Source: Marinobacterium sedimentorum (lineage in GTDB: Bacteria; Pseudomonadota; Gammaproteobacteria; Pseudomonadales; Balneatricaceae). Taken from it: a stretch of 64,000 nucleotides of DNA. The stretch is from positions 21,770-85,769 of the forward strand of contig NZ_JALDYX010000020.1 of assembly GCF_024267675.1 (NCBI RefSeq), in the 5' to 3' direction. Positions 34,620 to 42,668 of this stretch are shown piece by piece; positions within the stretch are counted from its first letter, which is position 1; every line of letters starts with the position of its first letter. Under the pieces are notes generated by a model. The model did not search any database, was not told the DNA's origin, and saw only the letters and a list, made by a program, of their open reading frames with translations. A program made the position numbers and the translations under genes.

Positions 34620-35968
34620 CCCGACGCCTCCGTGATCAGTTCTTCGGGCAGGTATGCTGCAAGCTGGCCCAGGTCGCCCGGTTGCAGCCGTGTCCGCTCT
34701 TTGGATAATTCCCGCCAGATGGCTGTGGCGATGTGGGTCAGGTCAATGGGGCTGTCGTCGGCGGCGGCCAGATAGGCGGCATAGAGCGCGGCGTTGCGGA
34801 TCTGCCCGCCGGTAAGGTTGACCGCCTGCGCCAGCTGTTCGAGATCGATGTCCTGCGCCAGCGGTGCACGCGGCGGCAGCAGCAGGCGCCACAGCCGGAT
34901 ACGTTCCGCCACCTGGGGTTTGGGGAACTCCACCACCAGATGCAGGCGGCGCAGGAACGCCTGGTCCAGCTGCGAGCGCAGGTTGGTGGTGAGTATGCAG
35001 GGGCCCGCATGGGTTTCCATCCGCGTCAGCAGATAGCTGACCTCCATGTTGGCGTAACGATCCCGGGCATCCTTGATCTCTCCGCGCTTGCCCATCAGGG
35101 CGTCTACTTCATCAAACAGTAGAACCACGGGTCTCTGGTGGGCGGCGTCGAAAAGGCGTGACAGGTTTTTTTCGGTTTCGCCGATATATTTGCTCACCAG
35201 GCTGGCCAGGTCGACGCGATACAGGGGCCAGCCCAGCTCGTTTGCCAGTACCCGTGCCGCGAATGTTTTACCGGTGCCTGAGGCGCCGCTGAAAAGCGCC
35301 ACCGGGCCACCCGAATCGCGCCCGCCCCAGCCGTTAACCACTTTGTCCCGGTATTTGAAGTGGTAGGAAAATTCACGCAACAGGCAGATCCGGTCAGGGG
35401 GCAGCACCAGGTCGTCGAGCCCGGCCTTGCCACTGACGCGGGTAGCGCCGGGAATGGACGCTACCTCGGGGCGTTGCAGCAGCCGCGCCAGGGTTCCGGG
35501 TTCGGCGCGAATGGCCGCGGTGACATCCTCCTCGCTGATAGTGAGTAGCCGGTCCGGACCGCTGGCCAGGCTCCAGATCAAAGCGTGCAGGGTTTCGTTC
35601 TCGTCCACATCCAACGCAAGCAGGGCGTGGATCAGCACGGCGCTGGCGTGATGGTGCTGGCCGCCATTGAGATCCCGGTAGATCCAGGCCAGAGGCGGAT
35701 GTGCCTGGGGGCCAATGACACAGGCCAGCAAATCCATGGCCAGGGCCGGCGCCTGGGATCGCAGCAGGCGGCGCCAGGGGCTGAAGGCCCCGTCGCGCAG
35801 GGTGCACACCTGCGCCTGCAGCTGTTGCAGTTGTTCGAGCGTGCCGCTGTCGGGGTCCCGACCGTATCGGGTGGCGAGCAGGCAGCGCCCCAGGGCTTCC
35901 AGACGCTGCCATTCAACGTCCAGGGTCGGTGTGCTCTCCAGAGCTTGCTGTGGCGTCGGGCTGTTCAT
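34616..35968 (-). CDS. eCIS AAA+ ATPase (Afp15-like)
   Basis: A 450-residue protein: a helical N-terminal region of about 190 residues, then an AAA+ module with Walker A GASGTGKT (228-235), Walker B VVLLFDEVDA (281-290), sensor-1 in CILTTNLRSQLD, and an Arg pair at 340-341. AAA+ proteins of this group are core eCIS markers and are thought to act in assembly or cargo loading. It overlaps the cap gene by 1 nt. Confidence 0.92.
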   Translation of the reverse strand: MNSPTPQQALESTPTLDVEWQRLEALGRCLLATRYGRDPDSGTLEQLQQLQAQVCTLRDGAFSPWRRLLRSQAPALAMDLLACVIGPQAHPPLAWIYRDLNGGQHHHASAVLIHALLALDVDENETLHALIWSLASGPDRLLTISEEDVTAAIRAEPGTLARLLQRPEVASIPGATRVSGKAGLDDLVLPPDRICLLREFSYHFKYRDKVVNGWGGRDSGGPVALFSGASGTGKTFAARVLANELGWPLYRVDLASLVSKYIGETEKNLSRLFDAAHQRPVVLLFDEVDALMGKRGEIKDARDRYANMEVSYLLTRMETHAGPCILTTNLRSQLDQAFLRRLHLVVEFPKPQVAERIRLWRLLLPPRAPLAQDIDLEQLAQAVNLTGGQIRNAALYAAYLAAADDSPIDLTHIATAIWRELSKERTRLQPGDLGQLAAYLPEELITEASG

Positions 35969-37002
35969 CAGCTGCTCCGGTACAGGTTGATCAGTAGCGG
36001 ATTACTTTCCAGCCTGATGGGGGCGGCGCCCGCAAAGGGGGTAACCACCCGGCTCGCTGTCAGCAGTGCCTGTGCCGCGTCCTGGTCGGGCGCCAGTGCA
36101 AAGGGCAGCGCAACTGGCAGCGGGAAGCTGCCCGGTTGCGGCGCTGGAATGGCGTCAGGGGTGATAGCGTCGTGGCTCGGTGCCACCGCTACCGGGGCAC
36201 CGCTGTCGCTCCACAGTGATCCGTCCCAGACTCTCCAGCTCAGCTGCACCGCTTCACCCGGTACGCCGGCCAGCCAGACCTGGGGCGTAAAGGCGGCGAA
36301 TTCCGGACTGTCGACGTCGAAACTCAGGGTATGGGCGCACATATCGTCCAGGAGCCAGCACAGCGCCGGCTGCCACTGGGGATTGTTGACGTTTATGCGT
36401 ACCGGATGGAAAACCGGATGCTCCACAATGCCGGAAAACCCGGCGTGGCGGGCGCTCATGTCGGCCAGGGCTTGCTGGCCTATGGCGGCGACCCGTGGTG
36501 GTTCAGTGGCGGGTTCTATCGGTGTGATCACCGCCAGCGCCATTTCATAGATCAACGAGGGTCTGTAGGTGGTGTCGCCCTGGGTAGACCAGACCTGGTT
36601 GATCTGCTCGTCCGTCACCGGGCTGAAAATGACCTGGAGACGAATCTCCTCACCGTCCAGGGCCACCGGCTGCAGCACCGGCGTCTGGCGAAACAGCTGC
36701 ATGATGTGGCCGAGAAAGCGGAGGTCATTCTCGCCGCTGGCAATGGGGTCCTCATCGATGGCAAAGGAGGTAATGAGGCAAAAAAGCCGGATGCGCCAGG
36801 GCTCACCCGGTCGCAGCCCGGCCTCGAATCCGCCGGGCTCGAAGCGGTAGAAAAACAGGTTGACCCGGTGGCCGGGGGCCGCTGGCAGGTCCGCTGGCGC
36901 GCCTATGCTAAGCGAGACCTCGTTGCCGCCGGCATTGAGGCCGTTGCGCACGAAGTTTTCGACCTCTCGACAGATGATTGATAAAGATGACGTCTGCGGC
37001 AT
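35968..37002 (-). CDS. DUF4255 (Pvc16_N-like) sheath-tube cap protein (Afp16-like)
   Basis: A 344-residue protein. The first 190 residues match DUF4255: SIICREVENFVRNGL, VNLFFYRFEP, FLGHIMQLFRQTPVL and YRPSLIYEMALAVITPIEP. In AFP and PVC this protein caps the distal tube and ends elongation. The remaining 150 residues are beta-rich (LSWRVWDGSLWSDSGAPVAV) with a Pro-rich linker. It overlaps both neighbours by 1 nt. Confidence 0.88.
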   Translation of the reverse strand: MPQTSSLSIICREVENFVRNGLNAGGNEVSLSIGAPADLPAAPGHRVNLFFYRFEPGGFEAGLRPGEPWRIRLFCLITSFAIDEDPIASGENDLRFLGHIMQLFRQTPVLQPVALDGEEIRLQVIFSPVTDEQINQVWSTQGDTTYRPSLIYEMALAVITPIEPATEPPRVAAIGQQALADMSARHAGFSGIVEHPVFHPVRINVNNPQWQPALCWLLDDMCAHTLSFDVDSPEFAAFTPQVWLAGVPGEAVQLSWRVWDGSLWSDSGAPVAVAPSHDAITPDAIPAPQPGSFPLPVALPFALAPDQDAAQALLTASRVVTPFAGAAPIRLESNPLLINLYRSS

Positions 37003-37898
37003 TACAGGCTCCTCAGGAAATATCGGCTGGCGGAGTCGCTGTCCCGCTCAAGCCCGCTGCGGCGCTCCTGATCGGGTCTTGTGGATTCCACTACCACGTT
37101 GATCTGTTCAATCCTGAGTTGTGGTACGCCGCTGGTGAGCGCCTGGGGTTGGCGCGGTGATGCTGATGTGTGCGGCTCCCTTTTAGGCGCATGTGCCGCT
37201 GCGGGTGGTGACCGTCGATCCCTGCCGTTATCTATTGCAGCGTCACGGGGGAGCGGCCGGCGCCGCTGCGGGTCCTGTGAATCATGCACAGTCCGGGTGT
37301 CATGTTCCTGTGTCGGCTGGATAGTCGTTTGGGTTGGGGGTGGCGCGGATCCGTTATCCTGTACAGGCGGAACAGCAGATTTATCTGATGAGTCCATCCG
37401 GGTGTCTGTGGCTGTTTTGGCTGCGGGAATCGGTGTGTTTTCGTGGCCGTCTGAGGACGATTCCTGTTGTTGTGCCCTGGTGGGACTGGCGTCCGTCTTT
37501 GCCGTTGAGGGGGCGTCCGGGCTTTGCTGTTGCGTCAGGATTTTCTCGGATCTTGCAACCAGGGTTTGCTGGCTCAGGTCACGTAAATACTGGTGAAGGG
37601 GCTGTTCTGCGCTTGCCGGGGCGGCCGCTTCAGGGATGTCTTTCGCGCGCGGCGGCCCAGGTCTTTCTGCGTGGGCGGTCGGGGAATCAGGGCCTTGCGT
37701 CTCGGCACTATCCACTGTGACGGCATTATTCGGCCTGGGCGGAAAAGGGGGTTCGGCTGGGCGGCTGTCTGGGTGAATGGCAGCCTTGCCGCTCTCTCCT
37801 GGCACGGTTAACTCAACGGACTCGTCGCAATACGCAGGGTTCGACTGACCAAAATGCCGCTCCCGGGCATCAGCCACAATATCTGCCAGATAGCCCAT
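37002..37898 (-). CDS. Disordered Pro/Gln/Ser-rich eCIS protein with conserved ends
   Basis: A 298-residue protein. Only the ends look ordered: MGYLADIVADARERHFG at the start and PQLRIEQINVVVESTRP near the end, before a final RYFLRSL. The approximately 230 residues between are low-complexity, rich in Pro, Gln, Ser, Thr and Asp. The terminal motif recurs in small eCIS proteins located between cap and tube genes. It may tether two particle parts with a flexible linker; that is inference. The frame is intact and coupled by 1-nt overlaps. Confidence 0.6.
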   Translation of the reverse strand: MGYLADIVADARERHFGQSNPAYCDESVELTVPGESGKAAIHPDSRPAEPPFPPRPNNAVTVDSAETQGPDSPTAHAERPGPPRAKDIPEAAAPASAEQPLHQYLRDLSQQTLVARSEKILTQQQSPDAPSTAKTDASPTRAQQQESSSDGHENTPIPAAKTATDTRMDSSDKSAVPPVQDNGSAPPPTQTTIQPTQEHDTRTVHDSQDPQRRRPLPRDAAIDNGRDRRSPPAAAHAPKREPHTSASPRQPQALTSGVPQLRIEQINVVVESTRPDQERRSGLERDSDSASRYFLRSL

Positions 37899-38716
37899 CA
37901 GTGTCCGGTCTCCATGCCGCGAGTGTCCCGGTTGCCGTCGATCAGTTGCAAATAGTGACGCCGCCGCCGTCTCGGCAGATCGAGGATTTCCCGCTGGGAC
38001 CAGTGATAGGTGCTGGCCAGCACATGAATCTCGCTGAGCAGGGCATCGGGCGCAGAGTCCAGGCTCTGATAGGGGTCCAGATCCAGGGTGTTTTCCGCCT
38101 GGCAGTGGGGGCAGGGCGCCAGCATCTGCAGGGCGACTTCCGGCGCCATGGATTCCAGGGCCTGGTCCAGTTTCTCAATATCCTGCGGTGACAGTGTTGA
38201 TAAATCGGGGGTGGGGTGCAGCAGCCCGGCCAGCAACTCCAGTTGCTGTTCTTCACGGCTTTTGCCCAGATCCAGGCCGGACTGGTCGGCGCCCGTGGGC
38301 AGTCTTAGCCGGTAACACACCTCATCGATCTGCACTGACATTTCGGGGAAGCCTTGCCCGGCATTTTTTACCGGCAGCATGGAGGGCCGGTAGCTCAGGT
38401 CAAAAATGCTGCCACAGGCCGTGCAGCGCGCCGACAGCCAGCGCTGACTGTCGTCCAGCAGGACGCTCAGTTGACGCATCAGGAACTGGCGATCACCGAC
38501 CACCAGTGTCGCCACCAGGAGCGTATCCGGCTCCCGCCCCGCCAGTGTTGCCAGGGCGCTGGCGAGCACAGCGGTCACTTTGTCTGCGGTGCAGCCTTCT
38601 TCTGCGGCGGCCTCCGCCAGTGACAGTTCCAGCGCGCCGCACAGGGGGTTAAAGCGGTAGTCCCGTCGCAATGTGCCGTCGATATAGAGGCCGCCGGGCA
38701 AGGGTTGGTGGTTCAT
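37898..38716 (-). CDS. gp26-like eCIS assembly protein with four-Cys zinc ribbon
   Basis: A 272-residue protein. Cys98/Cys101 (RCTACGSIF) and Cys202/Cys205 (PCPHCQAENTL) form a split zinc ribbon. Residues about 228-259 (LSEIHVLASTYHWSQREI followed by LDLPRRRRRHYLQLI) match the short C-terminal motif of T4 gp26-type hub assembly proteins. A role as baseplate/tube assembly factor is likely. Overlaps of 1 nt with the tube gene and with the disordered-protein gene. Confidence 0.65.
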   Translation of the reverse strand: MNHQPLPGGLYIDGTLRRDYRFNPLCGALELSLAEAAAEEGCTADKVTAVLASALATLAGREPDTLLVATLVVGDRQFLMRQLSVLLDDSQRWLSARCTACGSIFDLSYRPSMLPVKNAGQGFPEMSVQIDEVCYRLRLPTGADQSGLDLGKSREEQQLELLAGLLHPTPDLSTLSPQDIEKLDQALESMAPEVALQMLAPCPHCQAENTLDLDPYQSLDSAPDALLSEIHVLASTYHWSQREILDLPRRRRRHYLQLIDGNRDTRGMETGH

Positions 38717-39225
38717 CAGCTTTCCGTCGGTTCAGTGATCGCCAAATCCCGTTCCCAGCCCTCATGCTGCAGGACGATGGTCTGGATACCCACTGCATTC
38801 ATGGTGCCGGCGTCGAATTCCGGCAGTGCCTGGTATTCCGACACCCAGGCGCGGTGCAGCATGTAACTGATGACAGGGACGCCCTGCAGGTTGAGTACAT
38901 TGAGCGTAATGTCCTTGCGGTAGTTGAGCAGGGACATGGCGGCGTTGCCCTTGAAGTTGTTGACCAGGTTCGCCCAGTTCTCGAAAACCGGGTCGTGGGT
39001 CAGCCCCTGCTCAAGGGTCACAGGTTCGTAACTGGTACCGCCGGGCATGACCCGTTCGTGGGCGGGGTCACCCGCCGAACGCCATTTGACGGCTTCCGTG
39101 GTTTTCTTCAATACGCTCATCTTGCGCAGGCCCGCCACGACCTGGCCGTCTATCACCACCTGGAACATGAAGGTGCGATAGGGGTCGTAGCGATGGGTGT
39201 TGACGGGAAAAATGGGTGCGGCCAT
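38716..39225 (-). CDS. eCIS inner tube protein (Afp1/Afp5, gp19-like)
   Basis: A 169-residue tube protein with GAGGAGAG upstream. YDPYRTFMFQVVIDGQVVAG, GLRKMSVL, and the MPGGTSYEPVTLEQGLTHDP motif are signatures of the Hcp/gp19-type tube family. Only one tube gene is present here, while AFP and PVC have two or more. It lies 19 nt after the sheath gene. Confidence 0.93.
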   Translation of the reverse strand: MAAPIFPVNTHRYDPYRTFMFQVVIDGQVVAGLRKMSVLKKTTEAVKWRSAGDPAHERVMPGGTSYEPVTLEQGLTHDPVFENWANLVNNFKGNAAMSLLNYRKDITLNVLNLQGVPVISYMLHRAWVSEYQALPEFDAGTMNAVGIQTIVLQHEGWERDLAITEPTES

Positions 39226-39244
39226 GGTCTCTCTCCTCGCTCAA

Positions 39245-41545
39245 TCAGGATTGTTCGCCAACTTTCTGCTGGATGCGGATGATGACGAACTCGGCGGGTT
39301 TTAACGGTGCAAAGCCGACCTGCACTATGACCTGCCCGCGGTCGATATCACCCTGGGTCATGGTGTCGCCGAGTTTGCAGCGAACGAAATAGGCCTGGTC
39401 GGAGGTGGCACCCTGAAAAGCGCCGGCGCGGAAGAGGCCGTTCATGAACGAGCCGATATTGCCCCGCAACGAACCCCAGAGCGGTTCGTCGTTGGGCTCG
39501 AACACCGCCCACTGGATACCGTTGTAGATGCTCTGCTCGATAAAGATTGCGGTACGGCGTACGGGTACATAGCGCCATTCCGGCGAGGCTTTGGTTGCCA
39601 GGGTGCGGCTGCCCCAGATCACCGAGCTGTATCCCGGCAGGCGTCGAATGACATTGACCCCCAACGGGTTGAGCTGATCCTGCTCCAGGTCTTCGGCGGC
39701 AAACTGGAGTGCGGCAACACCGTTCAATTGCGTCTCGACACCGGCGGGGGCTTTCCATACTCCGCGACGGGCATCGGTGCGCGCCCACTGACCGGCCGCC
39801 AGGGGCGACGGCGCAATAGCCACGGTTTTGGGCGCGGTGGGATTGCGGTCGGCGTCATAGGCCGGGTTCGCCACGCTGACCCAGGGATAGTAGAAGACGG
39901 TGTAGGTGGAGGTCGGCAGACCCAGCGACTTGACCGTGGTGGCCTGGTCCAGCTCCAGCCCCGCTGGTGGATCCACTATCAGCATGCGATTGCGCATGGT
40001 TTCGCAGTGGGCCAGCGTTTGCGTGATGATCGGGTTGGTGCCGCTCGCAGGCCAGGGGTTGCCCGGCAGCACGATAATGCTGACGTCCCTTATCTTGCGC
40101 AGGCTGTTGGCATAGAAGGCGCCGTATTCCGCTGCACTGGGGGCGTTGGCGACGCCGCCGGTCAATGGCACGCCCTGATCCAGCAATCCGAGGTTCTCTA
40201 TGGGGGTCACGTTGCCGGTGCCCAGTTCCCGCTGGCGCCCGAGTCTGGCGACGGGGTTGTCGGCGGCATTCATGCCGAGGATATCGGCGAGGGCGCCGTC
40301 GGTCACCTGAATCCTCGATACCCGCACCGCTGACGAGCCCGATGTGAAGCTGAACCGGGTTGTACCGGCGTTATAGCCCGCGGAAAAGGCGGCCAGCGAT
40401 TCATGGCCATTGGCCTGTGCCCGCACCGCGTTTTGAATGGCCAGAGCGATAGCGGCCCCTGAGGCATCGTTGTTAGCGGTCAGGTTAAGGGCGGCGGTAT
40501 CCAGCGACAGGGTGACGTCATGGCCGTCGACACTGAGCGTCAGGTCGGCCAGGCCCAGAGCGGCAACGCTGGTTGCGAAAGGCAGGTCAGCAGGGGCGAC
40601 GACGGCCCCGGTGATGCTGGCGCTATCCTCGGGTGTCAGGCGCAGCAGTTCGGCAAGCCCACCGCCGAAGACCTCTACCGAGGCCAGGCTGTCGTCCTCG
40701 GCGGCGGTAAGGGTGAAACGGTCCATGGCGTCACTCCAGCTTGCGCTGAAGGTCTGGTAAGCGTCCTGCGGGCCCAGGGCCTGGACAGCGCCCTCGATAG
40801 CGCTGGCGACATCGTCAGGATCGTCACCGGGGGACACGGTCACCGAGATCTGCTCGGTCTGGAGCCCGTTGATGGCCAGGTTCATCAGCATCGGATTGCC
40901 GCTAGCAGCGGCAAAGGGATTCGGATCCGGCAGTGCACCGCCTGTCAGAGTGGCCGCCTGGTAATTGGCTTCCACCGCAGATCCCAGCGCAAGAGCGAGG
41001 AGATTGGATGCGCTGTTGACCCGTGTCAGGGCGTAGTCAGGCGAATCGGCGTTCATCGAAAGACTGCTGAAGCCTTCGTCCACCACCAGTTCGCCGTCCT
41101 CGCGATGTCCTGCCACCAGGTCGAACAGCTCGGCATCCGCATCCGGTTTGATAATCTGCACGAAGATGTCATTGCCCCAGTCGCCGACATTTTTGGCACT
41201 GATGACCAGTCCGCCATTGGCGAGTGAGGCGCCGCCAGCGGCACCTTGGCCATTGATACCGGCAGTGGCAGCCGCGGATCCTTCACCTGCCAGGCGGCAG
41301 ACAAAAGCGGCTCCGCCGCCGTTGAGGTAGAAGGCCTGTACCGCCAGCCCCATGCTGTCATCGGCGCCGGTGATACCGCCGAAGTCGCGTACATAGTCGT
41401 CAAACTTGCCTATTAAAGTGGCGCCGGAGGGGCCACGCGAACAGGCCCCGACGAAGGCGGTGACAGACGTCGAAACGCCTTCAATGGGTCTTGCCCCACT
41501 GGGAATTTCTTCGATATAGACACCGGGATGTAGATAGCTTGCCAT
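39245..41545 (-). CDS. eCIS contractile sheath protein (Afp2-4-like) with large insertion
   Basis: AGGAG with 7 nt spacing selects the ATG at 41545; 766 residues. The N-terminus ASYLHPGVYIEEIPSG and the C-terminal block from EWRYVPVRRTAIFIEQSI through NDEPLWGSLRGNIGSF to VGFAPLKPAEFVIIRI are the sheath core. Typical eCIS sheaths have 350-500 residues; the excess is an insertion at about 200-440 made of two similar units (about 219-315 and 333-432). It is the first and probably most expressed gene of the operon. Confidence 0.93.
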   Translation of the reverse strand: MASYLHPGVYIEEIPSGARPIEGVSTSVTAFVGACSRGPSGATLIGKFDDYVRDFGGITGADDSMGLAVQAFYLNGGGAAFVCRLAGEGSAAATAGINGQGAAGGASLANGGLVISAKNVGDWGNDIFVQIIKPDADAELFDLVAGHREDGELVVDEGFSSLSMNADSPDYALTRVNSASNLLALALGSAVEANYQAATLTGGALPDPNPFAAASGNPMLMNLAINGLQTEQISVTVSPGDDPDDVASAIEGAVQALGPQDAYQTFSASWSDAMDRFTLTAAEDDSLASVEVFGGGLAELLRLTPEDSASITGAVVAPADLPFATSVAALGLADLTLSVDGHDVTLSLDTAALNLTANNDASGAAIALAIQNAVRAQANGHESLAAFSAGYNAGTTRFSFTSGSSAVRVSRIQVTDGALADILGMNAADNPVARLGRQRELGTGNVTPIENLGLLDQGVPLTGGVANAPSAAEYGAFYANSLRKIRDVSIIVLPGNPWPASGTNPIITQTLAHCETMRNRMLIVDPPAGLELDQATTVKSLGLPTSTYTVFYYPWVSVANPAYDADRNPTAPKTVAIAPSPLAAGQWARTDARRGVWKAPAGVETQLNGVAALQFAAEDLEQDQLNPLGVNVIRRLPGYSSVIWGSRTLATKASPEWRYVPVRRTAIFIEQSIYNGIQWAVFEPNDEPLWGSLRGNIGSFMNGLFRAGAFQGATSDQAYFVRCKLGDTMTQGDIDRGQVIVQVGFAPLKPAEFVIIRIQQKVGEQS

Positions 41546-42244
41546 GCTCAGACTCCTGAATGTGAAGTCCAGGTGAAGTCGGCAAGCGAGCGGGTACAAG
41601 ACCGCGGGGCTTCCCAGTTTCCCCTGAATTCTTAATCCCTTACTGCAACGAGTGGGCGGGTTTCTAACGCTTGTATTAACGTAGTTCAGGTCATTCCGGC
41701 GCCAAGATGAGAATATTGCACGGTGTTTTCAAAAGCGTGTGAATAGGTTTTGATATGGTTCACAGCTGGGTGCAAACCGAACGGTTGTTGGCGTTTAACT
41801 CTAAAAAGCTGTTGTTAGCTGGAGTCAGTGGGCGTTCTGCTTGTCGCGCTATGGCTACATATTTCTGATATTAAATTTATTTATCAGGCGGTCGTTATTG
41901 GCCTGGCTATAGCTATATTAGCGGTCGTATTGTCAGGATTTGGAGCGGCACAGCGGTGTTGCTTCCACCTTAGTGTGGCGGCGCCGGCAATGGCCGACAA
42001 AGATTACAAACCGGTTTTCTGACGGCTATGAGAATAACGCTCCTGCTATCGGGCGTTGTACTGAGACTTGCCGTGGGAAGAGGCCTTCACTCTGTGCGTT
42101 CTACGGGGAAAATTTCCTGTTGGGAGCTGGTCACTCATGCTGCCGGTCATTATTCTGGGGCTATTTGCGGCGGTACTGTAACGGTGACTGAAGTCTCAGG
42201 TCGGCCTTGTATGCAAAGCCTCGTGGCTGAAAAGGACCTGGCTG
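41546..42244. other. Upstream region of the eCIS operon, no firm gene
   Basis: This 699 nt stretch is visibly AT-richer than its flanks. A weak leftward pair TTGAAA (41727-41732 on minus), 17 nt, CATCTT (41704-41709) is the only promoter candidate found for the eCIS operon. A hydrophobic ORF on the plus strand is listed separately. No regulator gene, attachment site or terminal repeat was recognised. Confidence 0.4.
41828..42022 (+). CDS. Possible small hydrophobic protein
   Basis: A 64-residue frame from a GTG preceded by GGAG. Residues 2-39 are strongly hydrophobic (LLVALWLHISDIKFIYQAVV then IGLAIAILAVVLSGF) and could span the membrane once or twice; the tail is not distinctive. It may be a real small membrane protein or the remnant of a longer gene. 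No homologue is recognised. Confidence 0.25.
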   Translation: MGVLLVALWLHISDIKFIYQAVVIGLAIAILAVVLSGFGAAQRCCFHLSVAAPAMADKDYKPVF

Positions 42245-42424
42245 TCAGCCTGCCAAAATCCAGGGGTTCTTGCGGGCGGCTCTGGCGGTGGCACGCTGTA
42301 CAGGACTCATCTGGGCGTCGTTGTGGTCCACGGCCCGCTGCAGGAATGCCTTGGGTGCTGCCCGGTGTGACTGACGGATCAGTCCGAGGTATCGCACTAG
42401 CTGCATCAGTCGGGTGCTAATCAT
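42245..42424 (-). CDS. Small basic protein of unknown function
   Basis: A 59-residue frame with an ATG at 42424 preceded by AGAGGCG. The sequence is orderly and amphipathic: MISTRLMQLVRYLGLIRQSH, then AAPKAFLQRAVDHNDAQMSP, and ending ARAARKNPWILAG. The net charge is strongly positive and two helices are likely. The good ribosome site and protein-like composition argue it is real. No family is recognised. It lies between the eCIS operon and the membrane-protein gene, on the same strand as both. Confidence 0.5.
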   Translation of the reverse strand: MISTRLMQLVRYLGLIRQSHRAAPKAFLQRAVDHNDAQMSPVQRATARAARKNPWILAG

Positions 42425-42562
42425 GTCCGCGCCTCTTGTTCGCTTAATCTAAAGGGTTCGATTCCAGGGCTGTTCGGCTCGTCGCTGTGGTAACTGTTAC
42501 GCTATTCGCTTTGATTAGGATCACTGGAGCATCAAGATAATCTCTCCATGGCCGCCAGTTAT

Positions 42563-42586
42563 AGCGCGGCTTTGTGAAACCGCGCT
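42563..42586. terminator. Hairpin downstream of the membrane-protein gene
   Basis: AGCGCGG (42563-42569) pairs with CCGCGCT (42580-42586) across a 10 nt loop. It lacks a U-tract and probably supports the stronger hairpin at 42633-42661. Confidence 0.35.
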
Positions 42587-42632
42587 GAAACTGCACTGAA
42601 ATCCAGGGAGCTTGCGGGGCATTTTTGATAAT

Positions 42633-42661
42633 CCTTGCCCGGGCGGCCATGCCGGGCAAGG
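42633..42661. terminator. Intrinsic terminator, bidirectional candidate
   Basis: A perfect 10-bp stem, CCTTGCCCGG (42633-42642) with CCGGGCAAGG (42652-42661), has a 9 nt loop. It lies 7 nt after the stop of the minus-strand membrane gene; the U-tract is TTTT on the plus side and weaker (ATTATC) on the minus side. Confidence 0.65.
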
Positions 42662-42668
42662 TTTTGCA

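Noticed and set aside
16065..41545. Prophage
   Set aside because: No integrase, terminase, portal, capsid, lysis or attachment sequence; AAA+, DUF4255 and DUF4157 genes are eCIS markers.
42028..42420. 130-codon plus-strand frame
   Set aside because: It overlaps the better 59-residue minus frame and lacks a family pattern.
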